A DNA stretch of 64,000 nt from Cherax quadricarinatus (Eukaryota; Arthropoda; Malacostraca; Decapoda; Parastacidae): positions 10,037,744 through 10,101,743 of the forward strand of contig NC_091390.1 of assembly GCF_038502225.1 (NCBI RefSeq), written 5' to 3'. Below the pieces are notes generated by a model. The model did not search any database, was not told the DNA's origin, and saw only the letters and a program-made list of their open reading frames with translations. Positions 46,299-57,776 of this stretch are shown here, piece by piece (position 1 is the first letter of the stretch; each line of letters opens with the position of its first letter). Position numbers and translations under genes: made by a program.

Positions 46299-47348
46299 TG
46301 TGGAGAAATTTTCTCCAGGAGGGGGGTATCAGCCCCCTTCAGCCCCCTTCAGCCCTCTCAGCCCTGAGGGGCCACTAGAAGGGGCGAGCATCTTGTTTGC
46401 TGCTAGAGTGAGTAATTGATCACAGATGCTATGCCACGTAAGTCAAGTGACCTCTGCTCCTTGCAGCGGTGTTGCAACGTGTATTTTTATAAGAGACAGT
46501 ACATTCTTACTTAGCAGGACAATTAAGGAAAATCCTGCTCCCACTTTATTACCTTAGTAAAAATAGTGTACATTGTTGTTTCTGCTTAAGACAGCAAGAA
46601 ACAAACATTCTGCTTTGCTTCATCGAGGAGGTGACAAGGATGCAAGGTACTAGGTCAGCGTTTTTTTTGTGTGTATTAGGGCAGTGAAGGCATGGAGCGG
46701 TGTGACGATGCCAGACTACTTTTGACTCTAGAGAGAGTCACACTGACGCCAGGATAACCAACAAAGAACACTGATCTGTGCGTTAGTGTGAATAAAGTGT
46801 CTCGCAAAACACGATAAACATAAGAGAGGTGTGATCAGCTTCTCTTGTGATACATTGTGAACAATAAAGACAAATCTTGTTGAACATAGTGTACCAGTGT
46901 GCGTTTCCTAGACAATGGAAGACGTGGACATCCAAGGACACTTCAGCTTCTATCAAGTCACCGATATCTGTCGAAGGTGTTGAGAACACCATAGCTCACG
47001 TTACAAAGAGCAAGGTATGTTACGAATTTCTTGTAGATCGGGGGATTGCGCAATTCTTGAGTCACAAGGAGTTTGTAATCAACCTATAATCGGCAGTAAG
47101 GTGTGGACTTTTGAGTCCAAACAAGTAAGTATTTGTCAGCCATCATCGAATGAAATATGCTGACATAACACCCCCTAGGGGTAATTTATACTTACAAATT
47201 GTATCTCTTGACAGCCCACTGTTGTGATGGTTTCGACAGCATCTAGACCTCGTCTGCAGGGACGGCTGTGTAGACGATTTGCTGTCATTTATCAGCTAAG
47301 TGTTCATTATATAATTATATCTTAGCTGGTAAGGCCAAATTCTCAACA
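46299..47348 (+). repeat. 5' LTR of the BEL/Pao element
   Basis: Begins TGTGGAGAAATTTTCTCC (itself an inverted repeat) and ends CTCAACA, giving TG...CA termini. AATAAA at 46863-46868 is a candidate polyadenylation signal. A 70-codon frame (46877-47089) is conserved in both LTRs, but LTR identity explains that. Confidence 0.9.
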
Positions 47349-47354
47349 GAGCTT

Positions 47355-47372
47355 TGGTCGTGCTCGAACCGG
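47355..47372 (+). promoter_or_regulatory. Candidate primer binding site of the BEL/Pao element
   Basis: TGGTCGTGCTCGAACCGG begins six bases after the LTR. Its complement ends in CCA and contains GGTTCGA, the tRNA T-arm signature, which strongly suggests a tRNA 3' end. I cannot name the tRNA with certainty. Confidence 0.75.
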
Positions 47373-48133
47373 ATAAAGACCACACTGTGGTCCAAATATG
47401 TTGTACTACAGTGTACAAATAACCTATGAGCCAAGGTCCTTCGAAAAAATATGTAAAACTAGTGTTTTACAATATAAATCAGTATAAATGAGTCCCTCCA
47501 GACTCAATCACAGAGAATGGGCAGCCAAAAGAAAACGGGCGCTCACCCAGCGGACACCCAAAGAAAACGGGAGCTGGGTGACTCACCCACACCTTGCAAC
47601 CACTGCTCCAATCTCGAGAAAATGCTGATTAATACAACAACTACCCAAGTGATGATGTTTGTCTGAGTGTATATACACATAGTGTTTATAATGTTTATAG
47701 ACAGAAATTAAGAGACAAGATTGTGTTAAAGTTTGTTTCTTATAGATCTACCTGTTATATTAAAGGAACTTATATATAAAGTGTAAGCTTTCAAATATAT
47801 ATTAACAGTGAAATTTATATATGTGTAAGTAATATTCACGTGTGATTACAGTTATACAGTGACATTTATAGTGTATAGTGAATGAAGTGTATAACATCGT
47901 TATTTACGATTAATCATCATGGTCAGGCTGACACAGCACACAAGCCATAAACACCAGACACATGTACCCTGTACCCTTCATGGTCATTGACCCTGAGGTT
48001 AAGCTTAGTGGGTCAGTAGTGTCTGACTCGATTATTGCTGACTTAAGCATAACAAAAACTCAGCTGTCTATAGCAGTACAGTGTTTTTTAAACACTCTAA
48101 GTGTGGTGCTAGAATTTTCAGTATACCATTAAA
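47373..48133 (+). other. BEL/Pao leader
   Basis: Untranslated leader between the PBS and the gag-pol start. A short duplicated AAAGAAAACGGG motif lies at about 47527-47570. No separate coding frame is seen. Confidence 0.7.
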
Positions 48134-51100
48134 ATGGCTTGTTTGAAAACTCAGTTTCAGTCTTTACAGACTAAGATTACACAATTAGAAAATCTAATTT
48201 CAGTCTGTATAGGATTAACTCAAGATACAAACATAGATTTTGATGATCTTGAGGTCAAGTTTGAATTATTTACACAACGTATGAAAATAATTAATTCAGA
48301 CTATACACATTATGAAAATAAATTTCTTGAATCAGATCCATCTGAGGATGAAATTAAAAATGTTTTGGATACTTTTAGTGATCAACAATTAAGGTGGACA
48401 GGAGTACAGGCTATCTGCCGTAAAACTCTGTCACAGAGACCTACTGTAACTAGTGGTCAAACACCTGTTACACCTGTAACAACAAGTGTCCCATTACCAA
48501 GCTTACCTACATTGTCATTACCTATTTTCCAAGGTCATAATTATGAAGAATTCATTAGTGGTTTTCAATCCATAGTAAATTCACGAACTGACATAGATGA
48601 GATTGCTAAGTTCAATTACCTTAAATGTCTTGTGAAGGGAGAACCCTATGAACTGATTAAGTCATTTCTGGTGGTCAAAGGCAATTATCAAATAGCCTTA
48701 CGTGTCTTAGCAGACAATTACTTTGATGATGACAAGGCTAGAGTTAGACATGCAGTCTTAATATCAAGCTTGAAGCCACCCAAACATTGTTATTCAGACT
48801 TACAGGCATTTAGAATCACATTAGACAATAGTCTCAGATCTCTAGGTGCTAAATATGACCTAAGACAATGTGATTGGTTTATCAGTGGTATTGTACAAGA
48901 TAAGCTGTCACCACAAACTATTGAACGATTAAATATTATGTTCAATAAACGCTATTTCACTTGTGAAGAAATTAGCAATGGTTTACAAACAATAGTTTCA
49001 TGCATGCAAGCAACGAGACAAGATGAAAAATCCACAAATCCAGTGGATAATAAACCTTCAACTCAGTATAAAAAGAGTATACCTACTCCCACTAAACCAC
49101 ATAATGGGAAATCCCATATAGGCATTTATCAAGCTGTGAATACAACAGACAGTAAACAGACTGTCATACATAAACGTACTCCAAAATGTGTACTTTGTGA
49201 TGGAACACATTGGGCACAGTATTGTATTCAATACACATCAATGGAGGCACGTAAACAACGTGTTCATCAGCTGAAAAGGTGCATCAAGTGTTTAGGTGAA
49301 CACAAGGGAGGAAAATGCTCACTGAAGAAGTGTTTTAAATGCAAGGGTATGCATCATACAGCATTATGCCCAAATACTTTTGCTGAACAGCAGCAGACTT
49401 CCACAGAATCAGGAAGTCAACAAGCAACAGCATTAAATGTGAGAGATAAGTTTAAAGCAACTGCTCTCCCGATAGCTCGAGTTGAGTTATCTAATAAATT
49501 ACACAAAACCAATGTGCTAACACTATTTGATCAAGGCTCACAAAGGTCCTTCATAAGAAGATCAGTGTTGCAGAAACTGAATAAACAACCCTATGCCAAA
49601 ATACAGTTAGATATAGCTGGTTTTTTCCACAATTCTGGTAAACAGACATATGACCTAGCCAGAATCACTGTTGGTCTAGGAAACAGGAAAAAGACAGTAG
49701 AAGCTGTGGTAGTAGATGATTTGCCTAAGTCTGTGCAGATCCAGGGATTAAAAGAAACAGTTGCAGCACTGAAAGCAGCTAAGGTCAAGTTAGCCTGTCC
49801 TGACATACAGACGGACACAATTAGTCCAATTGATTTAATCATTGGAAGTGATTATTATCACTGTTTTGTGCAAAATATAGTAAGTAAACATGATGTTCAC
49901 TTGCTGAAAACAGCAGGAGGCCACATGATATGTGGTCCCATTCCCTCTCAAAGTGGGAAAGAAGCTGATATTGATTCAGTGGAAAATGTACTAGTTACGA
50001 GAATAACCGCTGATCATGTACCACAGCAAAAATTATCATTACTGGAAGAAATGAATGAACCAGTTGATAAGTTGTGGGATTTAGATGCGATAGGTATTGA
50101 TGTAAATAAACCAAGCCCACAAGAGTCTCAGACTTATAACCAATATTTGGACACTGTCAAATATAAAGATGGACAGTATTGGGTTAGGTTACCATGGAAA
50201 TTAAATCCACCACATCTGCCTAGCAATTATCGCATGGCTTTCGGACAGATGAAAGCACAAATACATGAGCTCAGGAAGAATCCAGAGCTACTGACTGTCT
50301 ATGATAATATCATACAAGAACAGTTGGACAATAAATTCATTGAGGAAATAGTCGAAGATAAGTTGAAGACAAACGCTCATTATCTCCCGCACCATGGAGT
50401 CAGAAAAGATTCTGAAACCACTCCACTACGTGTTGTATATAATTGCAGCGCACGTGCAAATAAAGATGTAGCAAGTCTTAATGACTGTCTGATGACCGGA
50501 CCCTCACTAACTGAGAAGCTTGGAGACGTGCTTATGAAATTTCGCACAAACCCATATGCCTACACGGCTGATATTTCCAAAGCTTTCTTAAGAGTAGGAC
50601 TACAAGAAATAGATAGAGATTATACTCGATTCTTGTGGCCTGAAAATCCACATGATCCTCAAAGTCCTGTGAAAACTTATCGTTTCAAATCAGTATTATT
50701 TGGTGCAACATCCTCTCCATTCTTATTAGAAGCTACTCTAAATACACATTTGAAGAAATCTGAAAGTCCCTTCAAAGAAATCTTAAAGAAAAGTTTCTAT
50801 GTGGACAATCTTCAAGGTACTGTGAATAAAGAGGAGGATTTGAAATCCTTATACAGAGAAGCTAACAAGGAGATGAAAGAAGCAAATATGCCTCTAAGGA
50901 TGTGGAATACAAATTCAAAGCAATTAAGGGAACTTATCAAAGAAGATTTCCCTGAAACTGAAATTCCTGATTGCAACAATATGCTGGGACTTAATTGGAA
51001 CACACAGGAAGATACTTTGAGTCTCAAAAGGATAAACAATAAATCATGCAGTACACTCACTAAACGTAGTTTACTGTCAGAGGTATCACAATGTTTTGAT

Positions 51101-53419
51101 CCTCTAGGACTCGTCTCACCAATTACCATAAAGGGTAAAATGCTTATGCAAGATGCATGGAAACTCAAAATTGGATGGGATGAGAACTTGCCTCTAGAAA
51201 TGAGTCAAGCATGGGATGAAATATCCAAGGAGTTTAAACAACTTCATCAAATTAAATTTCCCAGACAAATAGGTCAAGAGGGAAACAAGTACACATTACA
51301 TGTGTTCTGTGATGCGTCAACCAGAGGTTATGGCGCTGTAGCTTACATGAGTAATGCTGAAGGAAGTACACTAATTACTTCAAAGGCCAGGGTAGCACCC
51401 TTGAAGGTCAGAACAGTACCACAATTGGAACTGACAGCACTCTATGTAGGTACAAAATTAGCTGTCTATCTCAACAAAGTACTTGATCATCTCACTATTG
51501 AGAAAACCGTGATCTGGAGTGATAATGAGGCAGTTCTCCAGTGGTTAAGAAATAATAAGAGTAAGCTGGTCTATGTACAGAACAGAGTAGCAGAAATAAA
51601 AGAGATGCAGAGAGATTATCTCTTTCTTCACGTCTCTACCCAAGAGAATCCAGCTGACATGTTGTCACGTGGTGTCCCACTCAAGAAATTTGTGGATAAT
51701 AAATTATGGCTCCACGGACCGAACTGGCTCTCTAATGAAAATAACTGGCCTCAGCAAAAAGCTCACATTATGCCAGAAGAAACAGTCTGCTTGAACACAG
51801 CAGAAATAAGTTGTGTAAATACTGCAGACACAACAGAAATAGTCATTGATGGATCTAAATACTCATCTTTGGGTAAACTCTTAAGAGTTACAGCTCTTGT
51901 CTTTAAATTCATTAAAGGAATGAAACCTGATTATGAATGTCTTGAACCCATTAAATACTGGGTGAAACTAATACAGAAAGATGTTTTCTCTACAGAATAT
52001 AAATTTCTAGAAACACAAGATAAATCCCCAAAGAAACCTGTCATGATTAATTCTTTAGGACTTTATCTCGACTCAGAAAAGATTATAAGATGTCGAGGAA
52101 GAATTCATAATTCTTCACTACCTAAAGAAGCCATACATCCAATATTGATCCCCAAGAATCATTGGCTAACAAAACTGATTGTGCAAAACGCCCACAGTAA
52201 CGTGTTACATGGTGGGGTAGCTGACACACTTTGTCATATACGACAATCCTACTGGATACCTCAAGGTCGACAAAGTGTGAAAAAACAAATAAAGGACTGT
52301 ATTACTTGTCGTCACTACGATATGCGAGTATGTCAGTATCCAGGTCCACCTCCATATCCCTCTGAAAGAGTTTGTCATATCACTCCATTTGAGGTGACAG
52401 GTGTAGATTACACTGGACCAATAATTTTAACCAAAACAGTTGACAAAGTTCCCATCAAGGTGTACATCTGTTTGTTCACTTGTGCTACAACTAGAGCAGT
52501 ACATCTAGAAGTAGCCACTGACATGTCTGCTGAAACTTTTATCAAATTATTCAGAAGGTTTGCAGCCAGAAGGGCATGTCCCAGACTGATGATTTCAGAT
52601 AATGCAACGAACTTTGTTGCTGGTGCTGCTTATATAAGCAAGATCTTTGATCAACCAGAAGTACAACAGATGCTGAATCAACGCAGATGTCGTTGGAGAT
52701 ACATTCCTCCTAAATCTCCATGGCACGGCGGATTTTATGAAAGAATGATCGGCATTGTAAAACGTTGTTTAAGGAAGACTCTTCATCGTCAGAGAATAGA
52801 CTTAGAAGAATTCCGTACAGTTGTGACTGAAATAGAAAACAGAGTCAACAACAGACCTCTAACTTATGTTACCGATGATCTGGACAATTTAGAAGTGTTA
52901 AGTCCATCTCATTTACTCCATGGCAGAAGGCTCGAACCTGTTCCTCCCATGAATGATAAAGAAATCATAGAGGATCCTACTTATTTCGAACCTGAGCAAC
53001 TCAGACGTAAATTCAAACACCTTAATAAAGTGATTGAACGTTGGGAGAAAATTTGGCGAGAAGACTATCTCACCTCATTGAGAGAACACTTCTATGGAGC
53101 TGGTGTTCCTGAAAATCATAAGTCCTTAAGACCTGGTGACATAGTGATTATCGACAATGATGGTCCGAGGTCCCAATGGCCACTTGGAAAAATTGTGACC
53201 ATATATCCTGATGCAAATGGAATCATCAGGACAGTTGATGTTTTGAGCAAAGGTGTAGTGAATAAGCGGACAATAAATAAACTAGTGCCGTTAGAATTAC
53301 ACAGTGTTGAAAACAAAATTAGTGATTCTCCAGAAACCACACAGACTAAAGCTGTTCAGAAAAGACAAGCAGCAGTGGTGGCGAGTGAGAAAATCAAATT
53401 AATGTTAAGTGATGAATAG
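48134..53419 (+). CDS. BEL/Pao gag-pol polyprotein (intact, 1761 codons)
   Basis: One frame with no stop or shift, starting at an ATG in good context (AAAATGG). Order: gag with a DUF1759-like segment (LPIFQGHNYEEF, about 128-240); Cys/His clusters (CVLCDGTHWAQYC, CIKCLGEHKGGKC, CFKCKGMHHTALC, 352-413); aspartic protease around FDQGSQRSFI (D466); reverse transcriptase (YTADISKAF with D813, FGATSSPF, FYVDN with D891); RNase H (FCDAS D1060, E1099, SDNEA D1130, D1175); integrase zinc site (H1354, H1359, C1389, C1392) and core D1425, D1489, E1536; a DUF5641-like tail (SPSHLLHGR, RWEKIWREDYL, GDIVIIDND). These make the particle, process it, copy the RNA and insert the DNA. Two residues to note are DQG rather than DTG/DSG in the protease and YVDN rather than YVDD in RT. 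Variants of the latter are, as I recall, known in BEL elements. Confidence 0.95.
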   Translation: MACLKTQFQSLQTKITQLENLISVCIGLTQDTNIDFDDLEVKFELFTQRMKIINSDYTHYENKFLESDPSEDEIKNVLDTFSDQQLRWTGVQAICRKTLSQRPTVTSGQTPVTPVTTSVPLPSLPTLSLPIFQGHNYEEFISGFQSIVNSRTDIDEIAKFNYLKCLVKGEPYELIKSFLVVKGNYQIALRVLADNYFDDDKARVRHAVLISSLKPPKHCYSDLQAFRITLDNSLRSLGAKYDLRQCDWFISGIVQDKLSPQTIERLNIMFNKRYFTCEEISNGLQTIVSCMQATRQDEKSTNPVDNKPSTQYKKSIPTPTKPHNGKSHIGIYQAVNTTDSKQTVIHKRTPKCVLCDGTHWAQYCIQYTSMEARKQRVHQLKRCIKCLGEHKGGKCSLKKCFKCKGMHHTALCPNTFAEQQQTSTESGSQQATALNVRDKFKATALPIARVELSNKLHKTNVLTLFDQGSQRSFIRRSVLQKLNKQPYAKIQLDIAGFFHNSGKQTYDLARITVGLGNRKKTVEAVVVDDLPKSVQIQGLKETVAALKAAKVKLACPDIQTDTISPIDLIIGSDYYHCFVQNIVSKHDVHLLKTAGGHMICGPIPSQSGKEADIDSVENVLVTRITADHVPQQKLSLLEEMNEPVDKLWDLDAIGIDVNKPSPQESQTYNQYLDTVKYKDGQYWVRLPWKLNPPHLPSNYRMAFGQMKAQIHELRKNPELLTVYDNIIQEQLDNKFIEEIVEDKLKTNAHYLPHHGVRKDSETTPLRVVYNCSARANKDVASLNDCLMTGPSLTEKLGDVLMKFRTNPYAYTADISKAFLRVGLQEIDRDYTRFLWPENPHDPQSPVKTYRFKSVLFGATSSPFLLEATLNTHLKKSESPFKEILKKSFYVDNLQGTVNKEEDLKSLYREANKEMKEANMPLRMWNTNSKQLRELIKEDFPETEIPDCNNMLGLNWNTQEDTLSLKRINNKSCSTLTKRSLLSEVSQCFDPLGLVSPITIKGKMLMQDAWKLKIGWDENLPLEMSQAWDEISKEFKQLHQIKFPRQIGQEGNKYTLHVFCDASTRGYGAVAYMSNAEGSTLITSKARVAPLKVRTVPQLELTALYVGTKLAVYLNKVLDHLTIEKTVIWSDNEAVLQWLRNNKSKLVYVQNRVAEIKEMQRDYLFLHVSTQENPADMLSRGVPLKKFVDNKLWLHGPNWLSNENNWPQQKAHIMPEETVCLNTAEISCVNTADTTEIVIDGSKYSSLGKLLRVTALVFKFIKGMKPDYECLEPIKYWVKLIQKDVFSTEYKFLETQDKSPKKPVMINSLGLYLDSEKIIRCRGRIHNSSLPKEAIHPILIPKNHWLTKLIVQNAHSNVLHGGVADTLCHIRQSYWIPQGRQSVKKQIKDCITCRHYDMRVCQYPGPPPYPSERVCHITPFEVTGVDYTGPIILTKTVDKVPIKVYICLFTCATTRAVHLEVATDMSAETFIKLFRRFAARRACPRLMISDNATNFVAGAAYISKIFDQPEVQQMLNQRRCRWRYIPPKSPWHGGFYERMIGIVKRCLRKTLHRQRIDLEEFRTVVTEIENRVNNRPLTYVTDDLDNLEVLSPSHLLHGRRLEPVPPMNDKEIIEDPTYFEPEQLRRKFKHLNKVIERWEKIWREDYLTSLREHFYGAGVPENHKSLRPGDIVIIDNDGPRSQWPLGKIVTIYPDANGIIRTVDVLSKGVVNKRTINKLVPLELHSVENKISDSPETTQTKAVQKRQAAVVASEKIKLMLSDE

Positions 53420-53451
53420 TTCACCTGCAGCGAACCTCCGCCGCCCCCCAG

Positions 53452-54520
53452 TGTGGAGAAATTTTCTCCAGGAGGGGGGTATCAGCCCCCTTCCCCCTTC
53501 CCCTTCAGCCCCTTTCAGCCCTGAGGGGCGAAGCCCTCTTAGAAGGGGCGAGCGTCTTGTTTACTGCTAGAGTGAGTAATTGATCACAGATGCTATGCCA
53601 TGTAGTCAAGTGACCTCTGCTCCTTGCAGCGGTGTTGCAACGTGTATTTTTATAAGAGACAGTACATCTCTTACTTAGCAGGACAATTAAGGAAAATCCT
53701 GCTCCCACTTTATTACCATAGTAAAGATAGTGTACATTGTTGTCTATGCTTAAGACAGCAAGAAACAAACATTCTGCTTTGCTTCATCGAGGAGGTGACA
53801 AGGATGCAAGGTACTAGGTCAGCGTTTTTTTTTTTGTGTATTAGGGCAGTGACTGCATGGAACGCTGTAGCGTCTGGCAGACTATCTTTGACTCTAGTGA
53901 GAGTGACACTGACGCCAGGATAACCAACAAAGAACACTGATCTGTGCGTTAGTATGGACAAAGTGTCTCACAAAACACGATAAACATAAGAGAGGTGTGA
54001 TCAGCTTCTCTTGTGATACATTGTGAACAATAAAGACAAATCTTGTGGAACATAGTGTACCAGTGTGCGTTTCCTAGACAATGGAAGACGTGGACATCCA
54101 AGGACACTTCAGCTTCTATCAAGTCACCGATATCTGTCGAAGGTGTTGAGAACACCATAGCTCACGTTACAAAGAGCAAGGTATGTTACGAATTTCTTGT
54201 AGATCGGGGGATTGCGCAATTCTTGAGTCACAAGGAGTTTGTAATCAACCTATAATCGGCAGTAAGGTGTGGACTTTTGAGTCCAAACAAGTAAGTATTT
54301 CGTCAGCCATCATCGAATGAAATATGCTGACATAACACCCCCTAGGGGTAATTTATACTTATAAATTGTATCTCTTGACAGCCCATTGTTGTGATGGTTT
54401 CGACAGCTTCTAGACCTCGTCTGCAGGGGCGGATGTGTAGACAATTTGCTGTCATTTATCAGCTAAGTGTTCATTATATATAGTTATAATAAACACGGCA
54501 GGTAAGGCCAAATCTCAACA
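53452..54520 (+). repeat. 3' LTR of the BEL/Pao element
   Basis: Aligns with 46299-47348 throughout, with small indels (a longer CCCCTTC-rich segment near 53490 and an altered patch near 53850-53900). It is preceded not by an obvious polypurine tract but by a pyrimidine-rich CCTCCGCCGCCCCCCAG, which is unusual. Confidence 0.9.
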
Positions 54521-57069
54521 GGTTTAGTCGGACATGGGGAATGTCGTAGAGGTGTTTGTGTCTGGTGTTATTCCTGTGGGTTCTGTCACAACTATCAAGA
54601 AAGCGTTTTAGGTCAAGGTTAATATTGGAATTTAAGGTCCTGTAGATGTAGATTGCACAGTAGTAAGTGTGGATGTACTGAACAGGGAGTAAGTTTAGAT
54701 CTATGAAGGGTGGGGGGGTGTTGCCAGGGATGGGATTTAGTGATTATTCTTACTGTGGCTTTTTGTTGGGTTATTATTGGCTTTAGGTGTGTTGCTGCAG
54801 TTGATCCCCAAGCACAAATAGCATAGGTGAGGTATGGATAAATAAGTGAGTGGTATAGTGTGAGAAGGGCATTTTGCGGCACGTAGTATCGTATCTTGTA
54901 GAGGATCCCAACTGTTTTGGATACTTTGTTGGGTATGTGTTGGATAGGGGTGCTGAAATTCAGGTTGTTGTCAAGGTATAGGCCTAGGAATTTGCCCTCA
55001 TTATGTCTGGCAATTAGAGTGTTGTCGATCTTAATGTTAATTAGCACAACTCCTGCTCTGCTACCAAACATAATGTAGTAGGTTTTGTCAGTGTTAAGCG
55101 TAAGTTTATTGGCTGTCATCCAAGTCGATATTTTGATCAGCTCCTCGTTAACAATGGTGTTGAGGGTGGCAAGATTAGGGTGAGAGATGACATAAGTCGT
55201 GTCGTCAGCAAAGAGAATGGGTTTCAGGTGTTGGGATACGTTTGGAAGATCATTGATGTATATGAGGAAGAGCAGGGGACCAAGGACACTTCCCTGCGGA
55301 ACTCCAGTATCAAGTGGCCGTGTTGTTGATGCTGTGTCTTTAATGGTGACATACTGATACCTATTAGTAAGGTAAGATTTGAAATATGCAAGCGCATGGC
55401 CTCTTATACCATAATGGTCAAGTTTGTGGAGTAGGATGCCGTGGTCTACTGTGTCAAAAGCTTTTCTTAGGTCAATAAAAATTCCTAGTGGATATTCCTT
55501 ATTTTCCAATGCTGTGTAAAGCAGATCTAGCATTTTTATGATTGCATCATTAGTGCTTTTATTTTTCCTGAATCCAAATTGGCTGGGGTTGAGTATGTTT
55601 TGTTTTAAGTGACTTTATAATCTCGGTGACTTCCGTGGGCTCAGTTGGTGCAAGATAGAAGGAATTTGGGAAATTCCCATCTAGGTAGTCCTCAGCACGG
55701 GCATTGGTATGTGGGATTTTATTGGCGAGATTAGATCCTATGGTTGAGAAGAAGTCGTTTATCTTGTTAGCTGTGTCATTGGGATGCAGTGGTGCTTCAT
55801 GAGGTTTAGTTAGGACAATATTCTTTTTTTTTTCAGTTTGTGGGTCCCTAGAATCTGAAAGAGTATTTTCCAGGTCCTTTTTATATCTCCTCTTGTGTCA
55901 GTGAATCTACTGGAGTAGTATAGTTGTTTGGCTTTCTTTATTACTTTGATGAGAACTGATGAATAGTGTTTAAGAATATCTTTGTGTATTAAGCCCTGTC
56001 TATATTGCTTTTCATATTGGTGTTTCTTATCAATGGATTTCAGAATGGTGCTGGTTAGCCATGGGCAACCAAGCCGTTTGTTTGTGATCTGTTTCGTTTT
56101 TATAGGACAATGTTTGTTATATAGTCTAAGTAATATGTTAAGAAAAATGTCTGTCCAGTCATTAATACCATTGGCCTTGGAGAATTCTGTAGGCCAGTCA
56201 ACAGTCTCTAGGTCACCTGTGAACTTCCTTATTGAGGCCTCGTCATGGAGTCTAAATGAAACTTTGTTGCATTCAAGTGGTGATTTACTGATGTTTGTCA
56301 AGAGGAAGGTAGGGTAGTGGTCTGTAGTGCTGTCTGTGATTATCCCTGATTTAAGGGGGGCTAGTATATTGGTCCATATGTGGTCTATTATGGTTGCACT
56401 TGTCTCAGTGAGCCTGGTTGGTTTAGTTATTGTCGGTATGAGAAGTGTGTTTTTCATATTGTTGATGAAATCAGTTACAGTCTGATCATCTAGTAGGCCA
56501 AGGTTGATGTTGAAGTCTCCAGCTAAGAGAAGGTGGTACTTATTCATTTGTTTGTTTGTTATTAGTGCCTTTAATTTCTCACTGAAATTTGGGATGTTTG
56601 TGTGGGGTATCCTGTAAATGGCACCGATTGTTATAGGAGTCTTAAGGTTTTTTACAGTAAAATTAACAAAAATATATTCCCCATATTCATCACTAAAGCA
56701 AGTGGTGCTAAGACAAGATAATTGGTTAGAGTAATAGATTGCAATACCACCCCCAACTTGGTATGGTCTGCAGTTGTGGATTGCTGTGTATCCTGGTAGA
56801 GGGTAGATATCTATTGTGTCCTGCTTAAGCCAGGTCTCAGTAAGAATAATGCAGGAGAAGGGTGTCTTTAGTGATTCAAGGAGTGCCAGGAGGTCATCAT
56901 AGTGTTTGCTTAAGGACCTGATGTTGTAGTTAAGTACTGACAGACTTTTAGCATTGTTTAGGATAGTGCTGGCTTGTGATGCTGTGTAATAAAGGCAGTT
57001 ACTTTCCAATAGGTTTTGATTGGGTGTCAGATTATGGAAGTTTAGATCAGGGTTAACGTGATCAATCAT
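54521..57069 (-). pseudogene. Disrupted endonuclease-RT of family L (copy B)
   Basis: The endonuclease and linker are open from the start codon at 57069 to about 55810 (419 codons; TETWL, GGGIAIYYS and AGDFNINLG all present). The frame is then broken near a T-run at about 55825, and by the 266-bp deletion that removes the front of the RT domain. The RT core reads again from 55533 (DLRKAFDTVDH, FADD) to about 54720, where a 7-G run shifts it. The C terminus is cut off by the BEL/Pao insertion. It cannot encode a working enzyme. Confidence 0.9.
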
Positions 57070-57480
57070 CTTCTAGGTTTAAATTATGGTTATTTATATC
57101 CTGAGTTTGTGTGTTGAGTTTTAGTACTGATATCTGTGGTGGTGGGAAGTTTGGACAAATATATAGCTCAAACATTTTGGCCATATAGAGTATAGTCACT
57201 AATACACATAATGAAGTTGATGTTGTCTATGTGTTGTGCTGGAATGAACTAAAGTACAACTAGGTATAAACTAATAATATAAAAATACAAATTAAAAAAT
57301 AGCACTTAGGTCTAACATAATGACTTTGGTATAGTCTATGTATTGAGCTAGAACGAGCTATAGTACAACTAGGTTTAATCTAATAATATAAAAATACAAA
57401 TTAAAAATAGCACCAGTCTCTCACTAGTAATTGCACTAAGGTCTAATATAATGAATTTGGTATTGACTATGTATTGAGCT
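54521..57480 (-). mobile_element. Family L copy B, 5' part
   Basis: Continues copy B from 46298: most of the coding region, then 5' monomers at about 57217-57470 like those of copy 1. Compared with copy 1 it has a 266-bp internal deletion at about 55603, corresponding to 24861-25126 of copy 1, with short T-run homology at the junction. Confidence 0.88.
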
Positions 57481-57776
57481 AGAATGAGCTATTCAGCTAT
57501 GTTAGTCCAGCCAATGTAGTCCAGTGCTTAACTTTCTCAAGATCAACATCAGCAGCTTGCAGGTGCTGCCTTATAAGGGGCTGTATAGCAATTTTCGGCG
57601 CGCTCTCAAAAAAGATCGAAAAAATTATTGAAATTGAGTTATTTATACTGAAAAATAGCTTAACCCTTTGGCAACACAATGGTACCAGAATGAATGTTCT
57701 ACGACGTTTCTACAAGAAATTATAGACATTTATATCAGGTATGGTGACGGCGATGTGGGTAGCGAGTCTGCTCACA
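57481..57776. other. Short spacer between copies B and C
   Basis: No gene or element recognised. Short open frames (60-78 codons) lack features. Confidence 0.5.

Larger units (their letters stand above)
46299..54520 (+). mobile_element. Full-length BEL/Pao LTR retrotransposon
   Basis: LTRs of 1050 and 1069 bp, a PBS candidate, a 785-bp leader and one uninterrupted gag-pol frame. The element lies inside family L copy B in the opposite orientation. No target-site duplication is visible: the flanks are CCTTT and GGTTT, and about 23 bp of family L sequence present in the other copies is missing between them. The LTRs differ at many scattered sites with a more divergent patch, so the copy is not very young. 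There is no envelope-like frame. Confidence 0.92.

Noticed and set aside
46877..47089. A 70-codon frame present in both BEL/Pao LTRs (also 54043-54255), possibly an accessory protein
   Set aside because: Conservation is expected because LTRs start identical. No domain or selection evidence is visible.
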